Source of the DNA: UBA1181 sp045639525
Lineage (GTDB): Bacteria > Bacteroidota > Bacteroidia > Bacteroidales > Paludibacteraceae
Assembly: GCA_045639525.1 (NCBI GenBank)
Contig: JAZUDI010000024.1
Location: 1 to 64,000 of the forward strand
DNA: 64,000 bases
Reading direction: 5' to 3'
Of this stretch, positions 34,944 through 43,987 are shown one piece after another. Under the pieces are notes generated by a model. That model saw only the letters and a program-made list of their open reading frames with translations. It ran no database searches and had not been told where the DNA came from. Each line of letters starts with the position of its first letter. Positions within the stretch are counted from its first letter, which is position 1. The position numbers were made by a program, and so were the translations under genes.

Positions 34944-35579
34944 ATGACGTTAGCGGAACGTTATCATGGCATGCTTTCGTGGTTTGCCGCCAATATGCCG
35001 GAGGCTGACAGTGAGCTGAACTATCGCAACCCGTACGAATTGTTGGTGGCGGTGATGCTCTCCGCGCAGTGTACGGATAAACGGGTGAATATGGTGACGC
35101 CTGCCTTGTTTGACCGTTTCCCCGATGCGGAAGCCTTGTCTGCCGCGTCATTTGATGAGGTGCTTTCCTATGTGAAAAGCGTCTCGTATCCCAATGCGAA
35201 AGCGGAGCATCTGGTGGCGATGGGAAAGATGTTGAAGCGTGAATTTGCTGGCGTTGTTCCCTCCTCTATGGAGGAATTGACTCGTCTGCCGGGTGTGGGA
35301 AGGAAGACTGCCAATGTGATGTTGGCTGTCGCATTTGGCAAGCCCGCCATGCCTGTTGATACCCATGTGTTTAGAGTCTCTAACCGCATCGGCTTGACGC
35401 GGAATTCCAAAACACCAGAAGAGACGGAGCGGCGATTGGTGAAGTACATTCCCTCGGAAGTGTTGGGTAGGGCACACCACTGGCTGTTGTTGCATGGGCG
35501 TTATGTATGTACGGCGAAGAATCCGAAATGTGCGTCTTGCGGAATAGCGGAGTGGTGTAGCAGTTATGGTAAATTGTGA
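34944..35579 (+). CDS. nth: endonuclease III, base-excision repair glycosylase
   Basis: Nth removes oxidised pyrimidines and cleaves the resulting abasic site. The protein is 211 residues from the ATG at 34944, the same length as E. coli Nth. An in-frame ATG at 34914 would overlap the transporter gene and is rejected. The helix-hairpin-helix LPGVGRKTANVML carries the catalytic lysine. VDTHVFRV carries the catalytic aspartate. The 4Fe-4S motif is C-x6-C-x2-C-x5-C (CTAKNPKCASCGIAEWC). All functional residues are present. Confidence 0.96.
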   Translation: MTLAERYHGMLSWFAANMPEADSELNYRNPYELLVAVMLSAQCTDKRVNMVTPALFDRFPDAEALSAASFDEVLSYVKSVSYPNAKAEHLVAMGKMLKREFAGVVPSSMEELTRLPGVGRKTANVMLAVAFGKPAMPVDTHVFRVSNRIGLTRNSKTPEETERRLVKYIPSEVLGRAHHWLLLHGRYVCTAKNPKCASCGIAEWCSSYGKL

Positions 35580-35601
35580 TTGTGGAGATGATATGGTATG
35601 A

Positions 35602-35632
35602 AAAAGGCCAGCGATTGTGATCGTTGGCCTTT
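35602..35632. terminator. bidirectional terminator between nth and the second sigma gene
   Basis: A long stem (AAAGGCCAGCGAT with ATCGTTGGCCTTT, one G-U pair) lies between two convergent genes. Confidence 0.8.
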
Positions 35633-35668
35633 CGATTGCTATTAGCTGTATATGTCTGCTATAGATGA

Positions 35669-36535
35669 CTATAGGAAGCTCCTAAGCAACTCTTTTCTGT
35701 TGCTGTGTCTCAATTGTTGTAACGCCCTCTCCTTGATTTGGCGCACGCGTTCACGGGTGAGTCCAAAGTTCTCGCCGATCTCCTCCAAGGACATCTCTTG
35801 GTAGTCGCCGATTCCGAAGAACATCTTGAGGATGTCGTTCTCCCTCTCTTTGAGGATGCTGCTCATCGCGCGGTCAAGCTCTACCGACAAAGATTCGTCC
35901 ATCAGACTCTGGTCTGTGCTTGGTGTGGAGTTGTTGGCGATTTTGCTCTCCATGGTGTCCTCTTGGTCATCGGAGATAGGGGCGTCGATAGAGAGGGTGT
36001 GGCCTGGATGAGTCATCGTCTCTCTGATCTTCTCCTCTGGAATATCCAGCATCTCGGCGAGTTCCTGAGCGGAGGCCTTTCTCTGATTCTCTTGCTCGTA
36101 GGCAGCCATCGCCTTTTGGATCTTGCTGATGGAATTTACCTGGTTGAGTGGCAGTCTGATGGTGCGGGAGTGTTCTGCCATGGCTTGAAGAATGGATTGA
36201 CGGATCCACCATACAGCATAGGAGATGAACTTGAAACCTTTGGTTTCGTCGAACTTGTCGGCGGCCTTGATCAAACCCATGTTGCCCTCGTTGATGAGGT
36301 CGGAGAGTGTCATGCCTTGGTTCTGGTACTGCTTGGCTACGGACACGACAAATCTAAGATTGGCTTTGACCATTTTGTTGCGGGCGTCCATGTCTCCTTG
36401 TCTGATTCTTTGCGCAAGCTCCACCTCTTCCTCCGCGTTGATGAGTGGTTCATGGTTGATTTGTGAAAGGTAGATGTCAAGTGATTCACACGATTTCCTG
36501 TTTGTGATTGTGGTAGTGATTTTTAATTGTCTCAT
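35669..36535 (-). CDS. second primary-type sigma-70 factor (RpoD paralogue)
   Basis: A 288-residue group 1/2 sigma factor very similar to its neighbour at 36719-37579. Region 1.2 (LDIYLSQINHEPLI), region 2 (FVVSVAKQYQNQG, WWIRQSILQAMAEHSR), region 3 (IPEEKIRETM) and region 4 (ENFGLTRERVRQIKERALQQLR) are all intact. It differs by a one-residue insertion in region 4 (FFGIGDYQEM against FFGIGYQEM). Several changes lie in the linker after region 2. It has its own promoter (36570-36577) and is not co-transcribed with the other copy, which is separated by a terminator. An alternative housekeeping or stress/stationary sigma role is inferred. Confidence 0.93.
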   Translation of the reverse strand: MRQLKITTTITNRKSCESLDIYLSQINHEPLINAEEEVELAQRIRQGDMDARNKMVKANLRFVVSVAKQYQNQGMTLSDLINEGNMGLIKAADKFDETKGFKFISYAVWWIRQSILQAMAEHSRTIRLPLNQVNSISKIQKAMAAYEQENQRKASAQELAEMLDIPEEKIRETMTHPGHTLSIDAPISDDQEDTMESKIANNSTPSTDQSLMDESLSVELDRAMSSILKERENDILKMFFGIGDYQEMSLEEIGENFGLTRERVRQIKERALQQLRHSNRKELLRSFL

Positions 36536-36569
36536 ACGCTAATTACCCTAAGATTTATAAAAACAACGA

Positions 36570-36577
36570 CAAAATTA
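36570..36577 (-). promoter_or_regulatory. -7 box for the second sigma gene
   Basis: Minus-strand TAATTTTG, a perfect TAnnTTTG match, 35 nt before the start codon at 36535. Confidence 0.6.
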
Positions 36578-36661
36578 GGATAATATTGTGGAATGTGCAA
36601 ATTTTTTTGAAGTTTTTTTCGAAAAAATCTCTTTGGGGTGTTTTTTTTGTTCTTGAAAAGC

Positions 36662-36696
36662 CAAAAAAAAGAGGCCAACTTGGGGTTGACCTCTTT
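36662..36696 (-). terminator. terminator of rpoD
   Basis: A 12 bp stem with one mismatch (AAAGAGGCCAAC with GTTGACCTCTTT), followed on the minus strand by a T run. It isolates the two sigma genes. Confidence 0.85.
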
Positions 36697-36718
36697 GCGT
36701 TAATCTCTCCTTGAGGGA

Positions 36719-37579
36719 TTATCCAAGGTAAGATTTCAATAATTTGCTTCTTGAGTTTTGTCTGAGTCTGCGGATGGCCTTCTCTTTGATTTGACGTACG
36801 CGCTCGCGAGTAAGTCCAAAATTCTCGCCGATCTCTTCCAACGTCATCTCTTGGTAGCCGATTCCGAAGAACATCTTGATGATTTCGCTCTCGCGGTCGG
36901 TCAGTGTGGAGAGTGCTCGGTCGATCTCTCTTGATAAAGACTCGTTGATGAGTGAACGGTCTGCGATAGGGGAGTCGTCGTTGACGAGGACGTCCAACAA
37001 GCTATTGTCTTCGCCCTCTACGAAAGGAGCGTCCACGGAGATGTGACGGCCTGAAATCTTCATCGCGTCGGAGATCTTGTCCACAGGCATGTCGAGGATT
37101 CCTGCAACCTCCTCAGTGGAAGGTCTGCGCTCGTTCTCTTGCTCGAATTGGGATAGCGCCTTGTTGATCTTGTTGAGTGATCCTACTTGGTTGAGCGGCA
37201 ATCTGACGATACGTGATTGCTCTGCCAATGCTTGGAGAATGGATTGGCGAATCCACCATACGGCGTAAGAGATGAACTTGAAACCTCTGGTCTCGTCGAA
37301 TTTTTCGGCAGCCTTGATCAAGCCTAAGTTTCCTTCGTTGATAAGGTCGGGAAGACTCAAACCCTGGTTTTGGTACTGCTTTGCGACGGAAACCACGAAA
37401 CGGAGATTGGCGCGTGTCAACTTTTCTAACGCTCTACGGTCGCCCTTTTTGATTTTTTGGGCCAACTCCACCTCTTCTTCTACGGTGATCAAGTCCTCAC
37501 GGCCGATTTCCTGTAGGTACTTGTCCAAAGAGGCGCTCTCTCTGTTCGTGATTGATTTTGTGATCTTTAACTGTCTCAT
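36719..37579 (-). CDS. rpoD: primary sigma factor RpoD (short Bacteroidota type)
   Basis: The 286-residue protein has the exact length of the primary sigma of Bacteroides, which lacks region 1.1. It begins MRQLKITKSITNRES, with region 1.2 LDKYLQEIGREDLI. Region 2.4 (FKFISYAVWWIRQSILQALAEQSR) is the part that reads the TAnnTTTG -7 box. Region 4 ends ENFGLTRERVRQIKEKAIRRLR. It is the best candidate for the housekeeping factor in the window. A slightly imperfect -7 box (TAATTTCG, 37615-37622 minus strand) lies 35 nt upstream. Confidence 0.95.
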   Translation of the reverse strand: MRQLKITKSITNRESASLDKYLQEIGREDLITVEEEVELAQKIKKGDRRALEKLTRANLRFVVSVAKQYQNQGLSLPDLINEGNLGLIKAAEKFDETRGFKFISYAVWWIRQSILQALAEQSRIVRLPLNQVGSLNKINKALSQFEQENERRPSTEEVAGILDMPVDKISDAMKISGRHISVDAPFVEGEDNSLLDVLVNDDSPIADRSLINESLSREIDRALSTLTDRESEIIKMFFGIGYQEMTLEEIGENFGLTRERVRQIKEKAIRRLRQNSRSKLLKSYLG

Positions 37580-37690
37580 TTAGTCTTTTCTCCTCAATTA
37601 AATGAAAATTGCCACGAAATTAGAGTTTTTTTTTCTCAAATCCTAATTTTTACCGCAGATAATCGGATCATAATTCATAATTCTTGATTC

Positions 37691-39148
37691 TTAATTATGT
37701 AGATCCACCGCGAAATAGACCACTTTGCCATTTGGCATGACGCCGGAGAGGAAGAGCGCTTGCTCCTCTTGACCTTTCATGTTGCTGATGATTCGGTCAA
37801 TGTCAGAGGTGCTGTTGACTGCGATGTTGTTGACTCTTACAATGATGTAACCATTCGGAATACCTGCTTGGTGGAATTTTCCTCCCTTCTCGATTTGGGA
37901 TACTTCCAAACCGCCTGAGAGCCTCATCTGCTGCATCTTCTTTTCGCTTAACGGCGTGAGAGTGGCGCCCAAGGTGTTGGTGGATGGTTGTTTCACCATA
38001 GAGGTGTCTCCGTTCATGTTTTTGAGTGTCACTTCGGTCCTCTTTTGTTTGTTACCTCTTTGGTAAACGACCTCCACTTTGTCGCCAGGTCTGAATCGGC
38101 TGATTTGGTCTTGTGTCTCGGAAACGCTCTTCACCTTGTGTCCATTGACGTGGGTGATGATGTCGCCCGATTCGATTCCAGCCTCGGCGGCGGCGCTGTT
38201 CGCTCCGACCTCCGCGACGTAAGCTCCCTCCATCATCTCCAGATTCTTCTCCTTAGCCAAGTTGGCGTTGATGTCTTGGATTTTCACGCCCAATAGAGCT
38301 CTTTGCACCGTTCCGAACTCTTTCAAGTCGGCTACCACCTTGCTCATGATACTAGTAGGAATGGCGAAGGAGTATCCCGAGTAGGAGCCGGTCTGGGAAG
38401 CGATCGCGGCGTTGATGCCGACCAGTTCTCCATTCGTGTTCACCAAGGCGCCGCCGCTGTTGCCAGGGTTGACCGCCGCGTCGGTTTGGATGAATGACTC
38501 GATCTTCATATCGGAGGTGAGGATGTTGATGTTGCGGGCTTTGGCGCTGACTATACCCGCTGTGACGGTGGAGGTGAGGTTGAAAGGATTTCCTACCGCC
38601 AATACCCATTCGCCTACTTTCAACTCGTCGGAATTGCCCACCTTGATCGAAGGAAGGTCCGTGGCCTCCACTTTGAGCAGCGCCAAGTCGGTGTTGGGGT
38701 CGGTTCCTACGATGGTTGCGTTGAACTCTCGCTTGTCGTTCAAGACCACTTTCACGTTGTTGGAGCCATCCACTACATGGTTGTTGGTGACGATGTAGCC
38801 GTCCGGAGAGAGTATGACACCCGAACCTGAGCCCATCTGTTGCTTGGGTGCTTGGCGTTGTGCGCCGCGCTCTCCGAAGAAGAATTCGAGGAAGGGGTCA
38901 TAGTTGCCGTAATTGGCTTGCTTGGTCTCTATGATGGTCATGACATGGACCACCGCATTGACGGATGTCTCCGCCGCTTGGGTGAAATCCACCATGCCGC
39001 CATTGTTGTACGATGAATATTGCACTGGGGCCTGCTTTTCGATGACGATGGTCTCTTGAGGCCCGAACTTTTTAAAGCAGAAGCAGGAAACGCCTGCGCT
39101 CAATGCGGCAACACCTACTGCCGCTCCGATCCATTTCAAATGTTTCAT
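37691..39148 (-). CDS. degQ: HtrA/DegQ-family serine protease with two PDZ domains
   Basis: This periplasmic protein-quality-control protease has a catalytic triad H124 (TNNHVVDG), D154 (TDLALLKV) and S231 (GNSGGALV). Two PDZ domains follow (about 265-375 and 380-485). An N-terminal hydrophobic segment (MKHLKWIGAAVGVAALSAGV) serves as signal or anchor. I take the start at 39148 because the longer open frame to 39283 adds an uncharacteristic N-terminus. At 485 residues it is a typical HtrA. The gene is isolated and probably inducible, but no regulatory site is visible. Confidence 0.93.
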   Translation of the reverse strand: MKHLKWIGAAVGVAALSAGVSCFCFKKFGPQETIVIEKQAPVQYSSYNNGGMVDFTQAAETSVNAVVHVMTIIETKQANYGNYDPFLEFFFGERGAQRQAPKQQMGSGSGVILSPDGYIVTNNHVVDGSNNVKVVLNDKREFNATIVGTDPNTDLALLKVEATDLPSIKVGNSDELKVGEWVLAVGNPFNLTSTVTAGIVSAKARNINILTSDMKIESFIQTDAAVNPGNSGGALVNTNGELVGINAAIASQTGSYSGYSFAIPTSIMSKVVADLKEFGTVQRALLGVKIQDINANLAKEKNLEMMEGAYVAEVGANSAAAEAGIESGDIITHVNGHKVKSVSETQDQISRFRPGDKVEVVYQRGNKQKRTEVTLKNMNGDTSMVKQPSTNTLGATLTPLSEKKMQQMRLSGGLEVSQIEKGGKFHQAGIPNGYIIVRVNNIAVNSTSDIDRIISNMKGQEEQALFLSGVMPNGKVVYFAVDLHN

Positions 39149-39364
39149 GTCTTCAATTATTAAAATTTGTCTATTAAAATACTTTCCTTGCGGCGTTGTT
39201 GTCCCGATCACCGCCTCACAAATACAACTACAAATTACATGCAATGTTTTGCGATTTCCATCTCTTTTAATTTGATTTAACACGCTCTCCCCATTTTTAA
39301 CATTTGATGATGAAAAATGGCGGGAATTTGTGAAAAAATGTCAGTGTGTAAAGGAAAAAATCAC

Positions 39365-39372
39365 TATATTTG
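39365..39372 (+). promoter_or_regulatory. -7 box of rnpB
   Basis: TATATTTG, a perfect TAnnTTTG match, ending 5 nt before the first base of the P1 helix. It gives direct support for the RNA 5' end. Confidence 0.75.
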
Positions 39373-39376
39373 CACA

Positions 39377-39727
39377 TAAGAGTAGGAGGGTCTGTCGCTG
39401 GCGGCAACGTCAGAGGAAAGTCCGGGCAACAAAGGGCACCGCGCTTCCTAACGGGAAGTCGTTCGTGAGGGTGAACTGCCGCAGAAGAGAATAACCGCCT
39501 GCCTGCAGGTAAGGGTGAGAAGGTGGGGTAAGAGCCCACCAGTTCCACTGGTGACAGTGGAAGCTGTGCGAGTCGCGGGTTGTAAGATCGAATATACCGA
39601 CGCATGTAGGGCTGCCCGCCCGATGTCGGGGGGTAGATTGCTTGAGGCTTATGGTGACATAAGTCCTAGATAAATGACAGACGCCCATCTTGGTGGGTAC
39701 AGAACTCGGCTTACACACCTACTCTTA
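39377..39727 (+). ncRNA. rnpB: RNase P RNA (class A)
   Basis: RNase P RNA removes the 5' leader from tRNA precursors. The ends pair as a 10 bp P1 helix (TAAGAGTAGG 39377-39386 with CCTACTCTTA 39718-39727). The universally conserved GAGGAAAGTCCGGGC is near 39412-39426. The 3' conserved ACAGAACTCGGCTTAC lies near 39700-39715. The fold also includes the P-helix AGTTCCACTGGTGACAGTGG segment. The length of about 351 nt is normal for class A. A T run after P1 provides termination. No protein-coding gene overlaps it on this strand. Confidence 0.97.
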
Positions 39728-39854
39728 TTTTTTTTTTGAAAAACCCTTGCCGTGTCGTGGGGAGTCGCCTGTTCCTATGCTTCGCTTGGACCGATGGCCC
39801 TTGTAGAAAACGCAATATGCTCCCCGCCATGGCAGTTAACCAATTCAGTCGCGT

Positions 39855-41174
39855 ATGAAGAAAATCATACGATTTTTTTTGAATCAGATAAGGTATGTCC
39901 AAACGGATATTTGGCGCATTACCAAGCGAGACGAGGCGGGAGGCCATGGCTTCCTGATACTTCTGGCCAAAACCCTTATTCTATCAATAAAAAACTTTGT
40001 CAAAGGGAAAATGCCTACCCGTGCGTCGGCGTTGTGCTATTACTCTGTCTTCGCCCTTGTTCCGATGATGGCTTTTGTATTCGGATTGGCGCGCGGATTT
40101 GGGTTTGACGCCTATATGATGGAGTTGTTGCGGGAGCGATACGCCTCTCATCTGGAGTTGGTGACGATTTTCCAGGAGTTTGTCGAGAACTATTTGAACA
40201 ACGCCAGTGGAGGTGCCTTTGTGGGTATTGGTATCGCCGTGTTGCTTTGGTCCGTCATGAAGGTCTTTTTCCAGGTGGAGATCTCCTTCAATGAGATATG
40301 GTTGGTCAATAAAAACCGTAACTATATCCGTCGATTCACCGATTACATTTCACTGCTGTTGGTCGTGCCGATTTTTGTGCTGTTGTCGAGTGGTGTCTCC
40401 TTCTATTTCAACCATGCCATCACTTTGTTCCATGGCAATTACATCATCTCTCCGACATTGCATGCGGTCATATACGCGATGCCTTTTGTGGTGGCTTGGG
40501 CCATCTTTACGATGATGTATGTGGTGATGCCCAATACGAAGGTGAAGTTCTATGTGGCAGCCATCGCGGCGGTAGTCTCCACAGCGGCGTTTTTTGGTTT
40601 TAAATGGCTGTATGTCTATGTTCAAACCATGATGACCACCTATAATGCGGTCTATGGTAGTTTGGCGGCGATTCCGTTTGCCCTCCTCTTTGTGCAGACC
40701 ACATGGATGATTATTTTGTTTGGTGCGGAGATATCGTTCTCCTTGCAGAATGTCAGAAATTTTGAGTTCGAGAAGGATGTCGAGGATATGAGCAACCGTT
40801 ATATGACCTTCGGATTACTCAGCGTGACCAAGATCATCGCTTTGCATTTTCGGGACGGGGATGCGCCTATGACGTTGGATGAATTGGCGGATAGACACCA
40901 CATTCCGATCCGTTTCGCCTCAGAAGTATTGAATCGGTTGTGCAAATCGGGCATTTTGATGGAGTGTCGAAATGATAGCAAAGTAGTTTATACGCCCGCT
41001 ATGGATATCAATCAAATGACTGTCGCCCGTTTCTTCAATTTGGTGGATTGCTCAGGGGTGGAGACTTTCGGTATGGAGGTGAGGGATGAGTTTTCTTCCG
41101 TGTGGGATTATGCGCTGAAGATGCGCAATGCGCAGGTTGCGGACTCGGGTGATCTTTTGGTAATGGATTTGTGA
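39855..41174 (+). CDS. YihY/BrkB-family inner-membrane protein with C-terminal winged-helix-like domain
   Basis: A 439-residue protein with six hydrophobic segments in the YihY pattern. It carries the family run MPTRASALCYYSVFALVPMM and the conserved WSVMKVFFQVEISFNEIW. Cytoplasmic sequences follow the last membrane segment (about 295-439), including a small helix-turn-helix-like module (APMTLDELADRHHIPIRFASEVLNRL). The C-terminal domain is longer than in plain YihY. Function is unknown; older annotations as RNase BN were wrong. The stop overlaps the start of the M3 peptidase gene by one base (TGATG). Confidence 0.87.
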   Translation: MKKIIRFFLNQIRYVQTDIWRITKRDEAGGHGFLILLAKTLILSIKNFVKGKMPTRASALCYYSVFALVPMMAFVFGLARGFGFDAYMMELLRERYASHLELVTIFQEFVENYLNNASGGAFVGIGIAVLLWSVMKVFFQVEISFNEIWLVNKNRNYIRRFTDYISLLLVVPIFVLLSSGVSFYFNHAITLFHGNYIISPTLHAVIYAMPFVVAWAIFTMMYVVMPNTKVKFYVAAIAAVVSTAAFFGFKWLYVYVQTMMTTYNAVYGSLAAIPFALLFVQTTWMIILFGAEISFSLQNVRNFEFEKDVEDMSNRYMTFGLLSVTKIIALHFRDGDAPMTLDELADRHHIPIRFASEVLNRLCKSGILMECRNDSKVVYTPAMDINQMTVARFFNLVDCSGVETFGMEVRDEFSSVWDYALKMRNAQVADSGDLLVMDL

Positions 41175-43321
41175 TGAAAGATATGGTAGAACATCTTAAA
41201 AAACAGATCCGAAGGATAGGATTCCTTGTTTGCGGAGGGGCGATCTTTCTCTCTTCCGCCTGTAACAATGATAAAAAAAGTGATATGAGTGATAATGTGT
41301 TTTTGATGTCGGAGTATGGCACTCCGCATGGGACTTTCCCTTTTGATAAGTTAAAAATGTCGGATTATTTGCCCGCTGTCAAGGAGGGTATACGTCTTCA
41401 TGACGAAGAGATCCAAGCGATTGTGAATAATCCCCAGGCTCCTACTTTTGAGAATACCATTGTGGCGTTGGAACGCTCCGGCAGTCTGTTGTCGAGGGTT
41501 CAATATATCTTTTACAACCTTTTGGAGGCGGAAACTTGCGCCGAGATGGATTCCCTTTCGGAGGAGATCTCTCCGTTGGAGACCGAACATAGCAACAATG
41601 TGACGCTAAACGCGGAGTTGTTCAATCGTGTTAAGACGGTATATGAGCAACGCGATACCTTGTCGCTTACCCCTGAGCAGAAAATGCTTTTGGAGAAGAC
41701 CTACGAATCTTTCGAGAAGAATGGCGCCAGCCTTTCCGATGAGGGCAAGGAGAAGTTCCGTGAGTTGAGTAAAAAATTGTCTCTCCTCACCTTGAAGTAC
41801 GGACAAAATGTCCTTAACGCCACCAATGCCTACAAGCTGAATATCACCGACTCCGCTGATTTGGCCGGCCTTCCCGCCGCCATTGTGGAGGCTGCGGAGA
41901 AAAAGGCGAAGAGTGCGGGTATGCAAGGGTGGGTGTTCGACCTCACCTTCCCAAGTTACGGCCCGTTCATGAAATATGCGGAGAACCGCGCGTTACGCAA
42001 AGAGCTCTACTTGGCGTACAACACCAAGGCATCTGCCGGAGAGTTCGATAACCGTCAAGTGGTGAAGGATATTGTGAATACCCGTTTGGAAATATCCCAA
42101 TTGATGGGTTGCGACGATTATGCGGAGCGTGTTTTGCGTTACCGTATGGCGGAGAATAAGGAGAATGTCTATAAGTTGCTCAATGAGTTGTTGGAGGCCT
42201 ACAAACCCACTTCCGAAAAGGAGATCGAGGAGGTGCAGACCTATGCCAAAGCCCATGGCGCGGATTTCAAGATTATGCCTTGGGATTGGTCCTTCTACTC
42301 CGAGAAGTTACGTGACGAGAAGTATAGCATCAATGATGAATTGCTTCGTCCCTATTTCGAGTTGGAGAATGTGAAGCGTGGTGTGTTCGGGTTGGCTACG
42401 AAATTATATGGATTGACCTTCCAAAAGAACGAGCGTATTCCGGTCTATCATCAAGAGGTGGAGGCTTTCGATGTTTTTGATAAAGATGGTTCGTTCTTGG
42501 CTGTACTTTATACGGATTTTCATCCAAGGGATGGAAAGCGCGGCGGTGCGTGGATGACAGAGTTCCAATGCCAGCATGTAGACGAGAAGGGGGTGAATGT
42601 TCGTCCCCATATCTCTATCGTGATGAACTTTACCCGTCCGACCGATTCTCTTCCCTCTTTGCTGACATTTGATGAGTTGACCACCTTCATCCATGAGTTC
42701 GGACACTCTATCCATGGTATGGTGGCCAATACCCACTACGAGAGTTTGGCGGGAACCAATGTCTATCGTGACTTTGTGGAGTTGCCTTCTCAAATGTTGG
42801 AAAATTGGGCCTTCGAGAAGGAGTATCTGGATGGATTCGCTGTCCATTACAAGACGGGAGAGCCTATACCGGCGGAGTTGATCGAGAAGATTCGCAAAGC
42901 CGCCAACTTCAATGTGGGATATGCCACTTTGAGGCAGTTGAGCTTTGGATTGTTGGATATGGGTTGGCACACGATCACCACGCCGTTCGAGGGTGATGTG
43001 AAGGCCTTTGAATCGGAGGCTTGGCGTGCGGCGCAAACCTTGCCTGTTGTGGAGGAGGCTTTGATGAGTACGCAGTTCAACCACATCTTCTCAGGTGGAT
43101 ATTCTGCTGGTTATTATAGCTATAAATGGGCGGAGGTGTTGGATGCCGATGCCTTCTCCGTATTCGAATCGAAGGGTATCTTCGATCAGGAGACCGCCAC
43201 TCGTTTCCGCCGAGAGGTGTTGGAAAAGGGTGGTAGCGAGCATCCGATGGTGCTCTATAAGCGTTTCAGGGGAGAGGAGCCATCTATCCTTCCTTTATTA
43301 AAGAGAAATGGCATTCGTTGA
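41174..43321 (+). CDS. M3-family zinc metallopeptidase lipoprotein (Dcp-like)
   Basis: This thimet-oligopeptidase/dipeptidyl-carboxypeptidase-type enzyme of about 715 residues carries HEFGH (about 506-510), the zinc-binding HExxH motif. It also has the downstream FNVGYATLRQLSFGLLDMGWH and SAGYYSYKWAEVLDADAF characteristic of Dcp. The N-terminus has a signal sequence with a lipobox (SSAC), so it is probably a lipoprotein of the periplasm or outer membrane. Typical cytoplasmic Dcp proteins lack this. I use the ATG at 41174, overlapping the YihY stop by one base. It is translationally coupled to yihY and precedes an unknown helical gene. Confidence 0.93.
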   Translation: MKDMVEHLKKQIRRIGFLVCGGAIFLSSACNNDKKSDMSDNVFLMSEYGTPHGTFPFDKLKMSDYLPAVKEGIRLHDEEIQAIVNNPQAPTFENTIVALERSGSLLSRVQYIFYNLLEAETCAEMDSLSEEISPLETEHSNNVTLNAELFNRVKTVYEQRDTLSLTPEQKMLLEKTYESFEKNGASLSDEGKEKFRELSKKLSLLTLKYGQNVLNATNAYKLNITDSADLAGLPAAIVEAAEKKAKSAGMQGWVFDLTFPSYGPFMKYAENRALRKELYLAYNTKASAGEFDNRQVVKDIVNTRLEISQLMGCDDYAERVLRYRMAENKENVYKLLNELLEAYKPTSEKEIEEVQTYAKAHGADFKIMPWDWSFYSEKLRDEKYSINDELLRPYFELENVKRGVFGLATKLYGLTFQKNERIPVYHQEVEAFDVFDKDGSFLAVLYTDFHPRDGKRGGAWMTEFQCQHVDEKGVNVRPHISIVMNFTRPTDSLPSLLTFDELTTFIHEFGHSIHGMVANTHYESLAGTNVYRDFVELPSQMLENWAFEKEYLDGFAVHYKTGEPIPAELIEKIRKAANFNVGYATLRQLSFGLLDMGWHTITTPFEGDVKAFESEAWRAAQTLPVVEEALMSTQFNHIFSGGYSAGYYSYKWAEVLDADAFSVFESKGIFDQETATRFRREVLEKGGSEHPMVLYKRFRGEEPSILPLLKRNGIR

Positions 43322-43349
43322 TAGAAATTATAAATAAAAATATATTGAT

Positions 43350-43964
43350 ATGGGTTTATCAGATTATTTAAAGAAAAAGAGAAAAGAGCAAGAGGATAGT
43401 GCTACCGAGAGCATCAAAAATTATATGTCCTTGGTGAATGTTTATATCCAAGCCTCTTCCGCTGCGGTATTGAACATAATTGATTTGCGCCAATTGCCAC
43501 AATTGAAGGTGTTGAAGCAAAAATATAAGATTCCGACAGAGGGTGGCCGTCTTGGTTTGGCTGAAAAGAAATTTGTTGCGGAACGCATGCAGGCGGAATA
43601 TAAGTTACCGCAATCATTTTTTGATGAGATTGACGCCTCCATCCGTAAATGTTGCAAGAAGGTGACTGATCTTCAGTCGTATGGCGTCTGGTTCCAGACC
43701 CTTTTGCAAGACGCTATGACTGCTGTCTCTTTGGATATGCAAGTCGGTTTGAGACTCCCTTTGTTCCTTCGTAAATGGATGAAGAGCATGTTGAGCGACT
43801 CTATGCACCGTATCTGTACGGGAGGTGACTTCAAGTCGGCTGATTTGATCAAAACGTCTGCCAATGTGCGTCTCTACAAGGAGAAGTTGCATTTGTCGGA
43901 GAATTGGTTGTCTGAGATTTGTTATATCTACGCTATTTTAGCGAGAGGTGGTAGAATGAAATAA
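43350..43964 (+). CDS. unknown helical protein, Bacteroidales
   Basis: I do not recognise a family. The 204-residue product is soluble, strongly helical and basic at the N-terminus (KKKRKEQEDS), with no signal peptide, membrane segment or metal motif. It sits 28 nt after the M3 peptidase and 23 nt before the RelA/SpoT homologue on the same strand, so it is probably co-transcribed with them. Five cysteines are scattered without a pattern. Conservation of this neighbourhood would be the only clue to its role. Confidence 0.6.
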   Translation: MGLSDYLKKKRKEQEDSATESIKNYMSLVNVYIQASSAAVLNIIDLRQLPQLKVLKQKYKIPTEGGRLGLAEKKFVAERMQAEYKLPQSFFDEIDASIRKCCKKVTDLQSYGVWFQTLLQDAMTAVSLDMQVGLRLPLFLRKWMKSMLSDSMHRICTGGDFKSADLIKTSANVRLYKEKLHLSENWLSEICYIYAILARGGRMK

Positions 43965-43987
43965 AAGGAGTAATCCGTAAGACCTAT

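Noticed and set aside
39297..39718. Open frames of about 100 codons in the 39.3-39.7 kb region
   Set aside because: They overlap the RNase P RNA, whose conserved core and P1 pairing explain the sequence.
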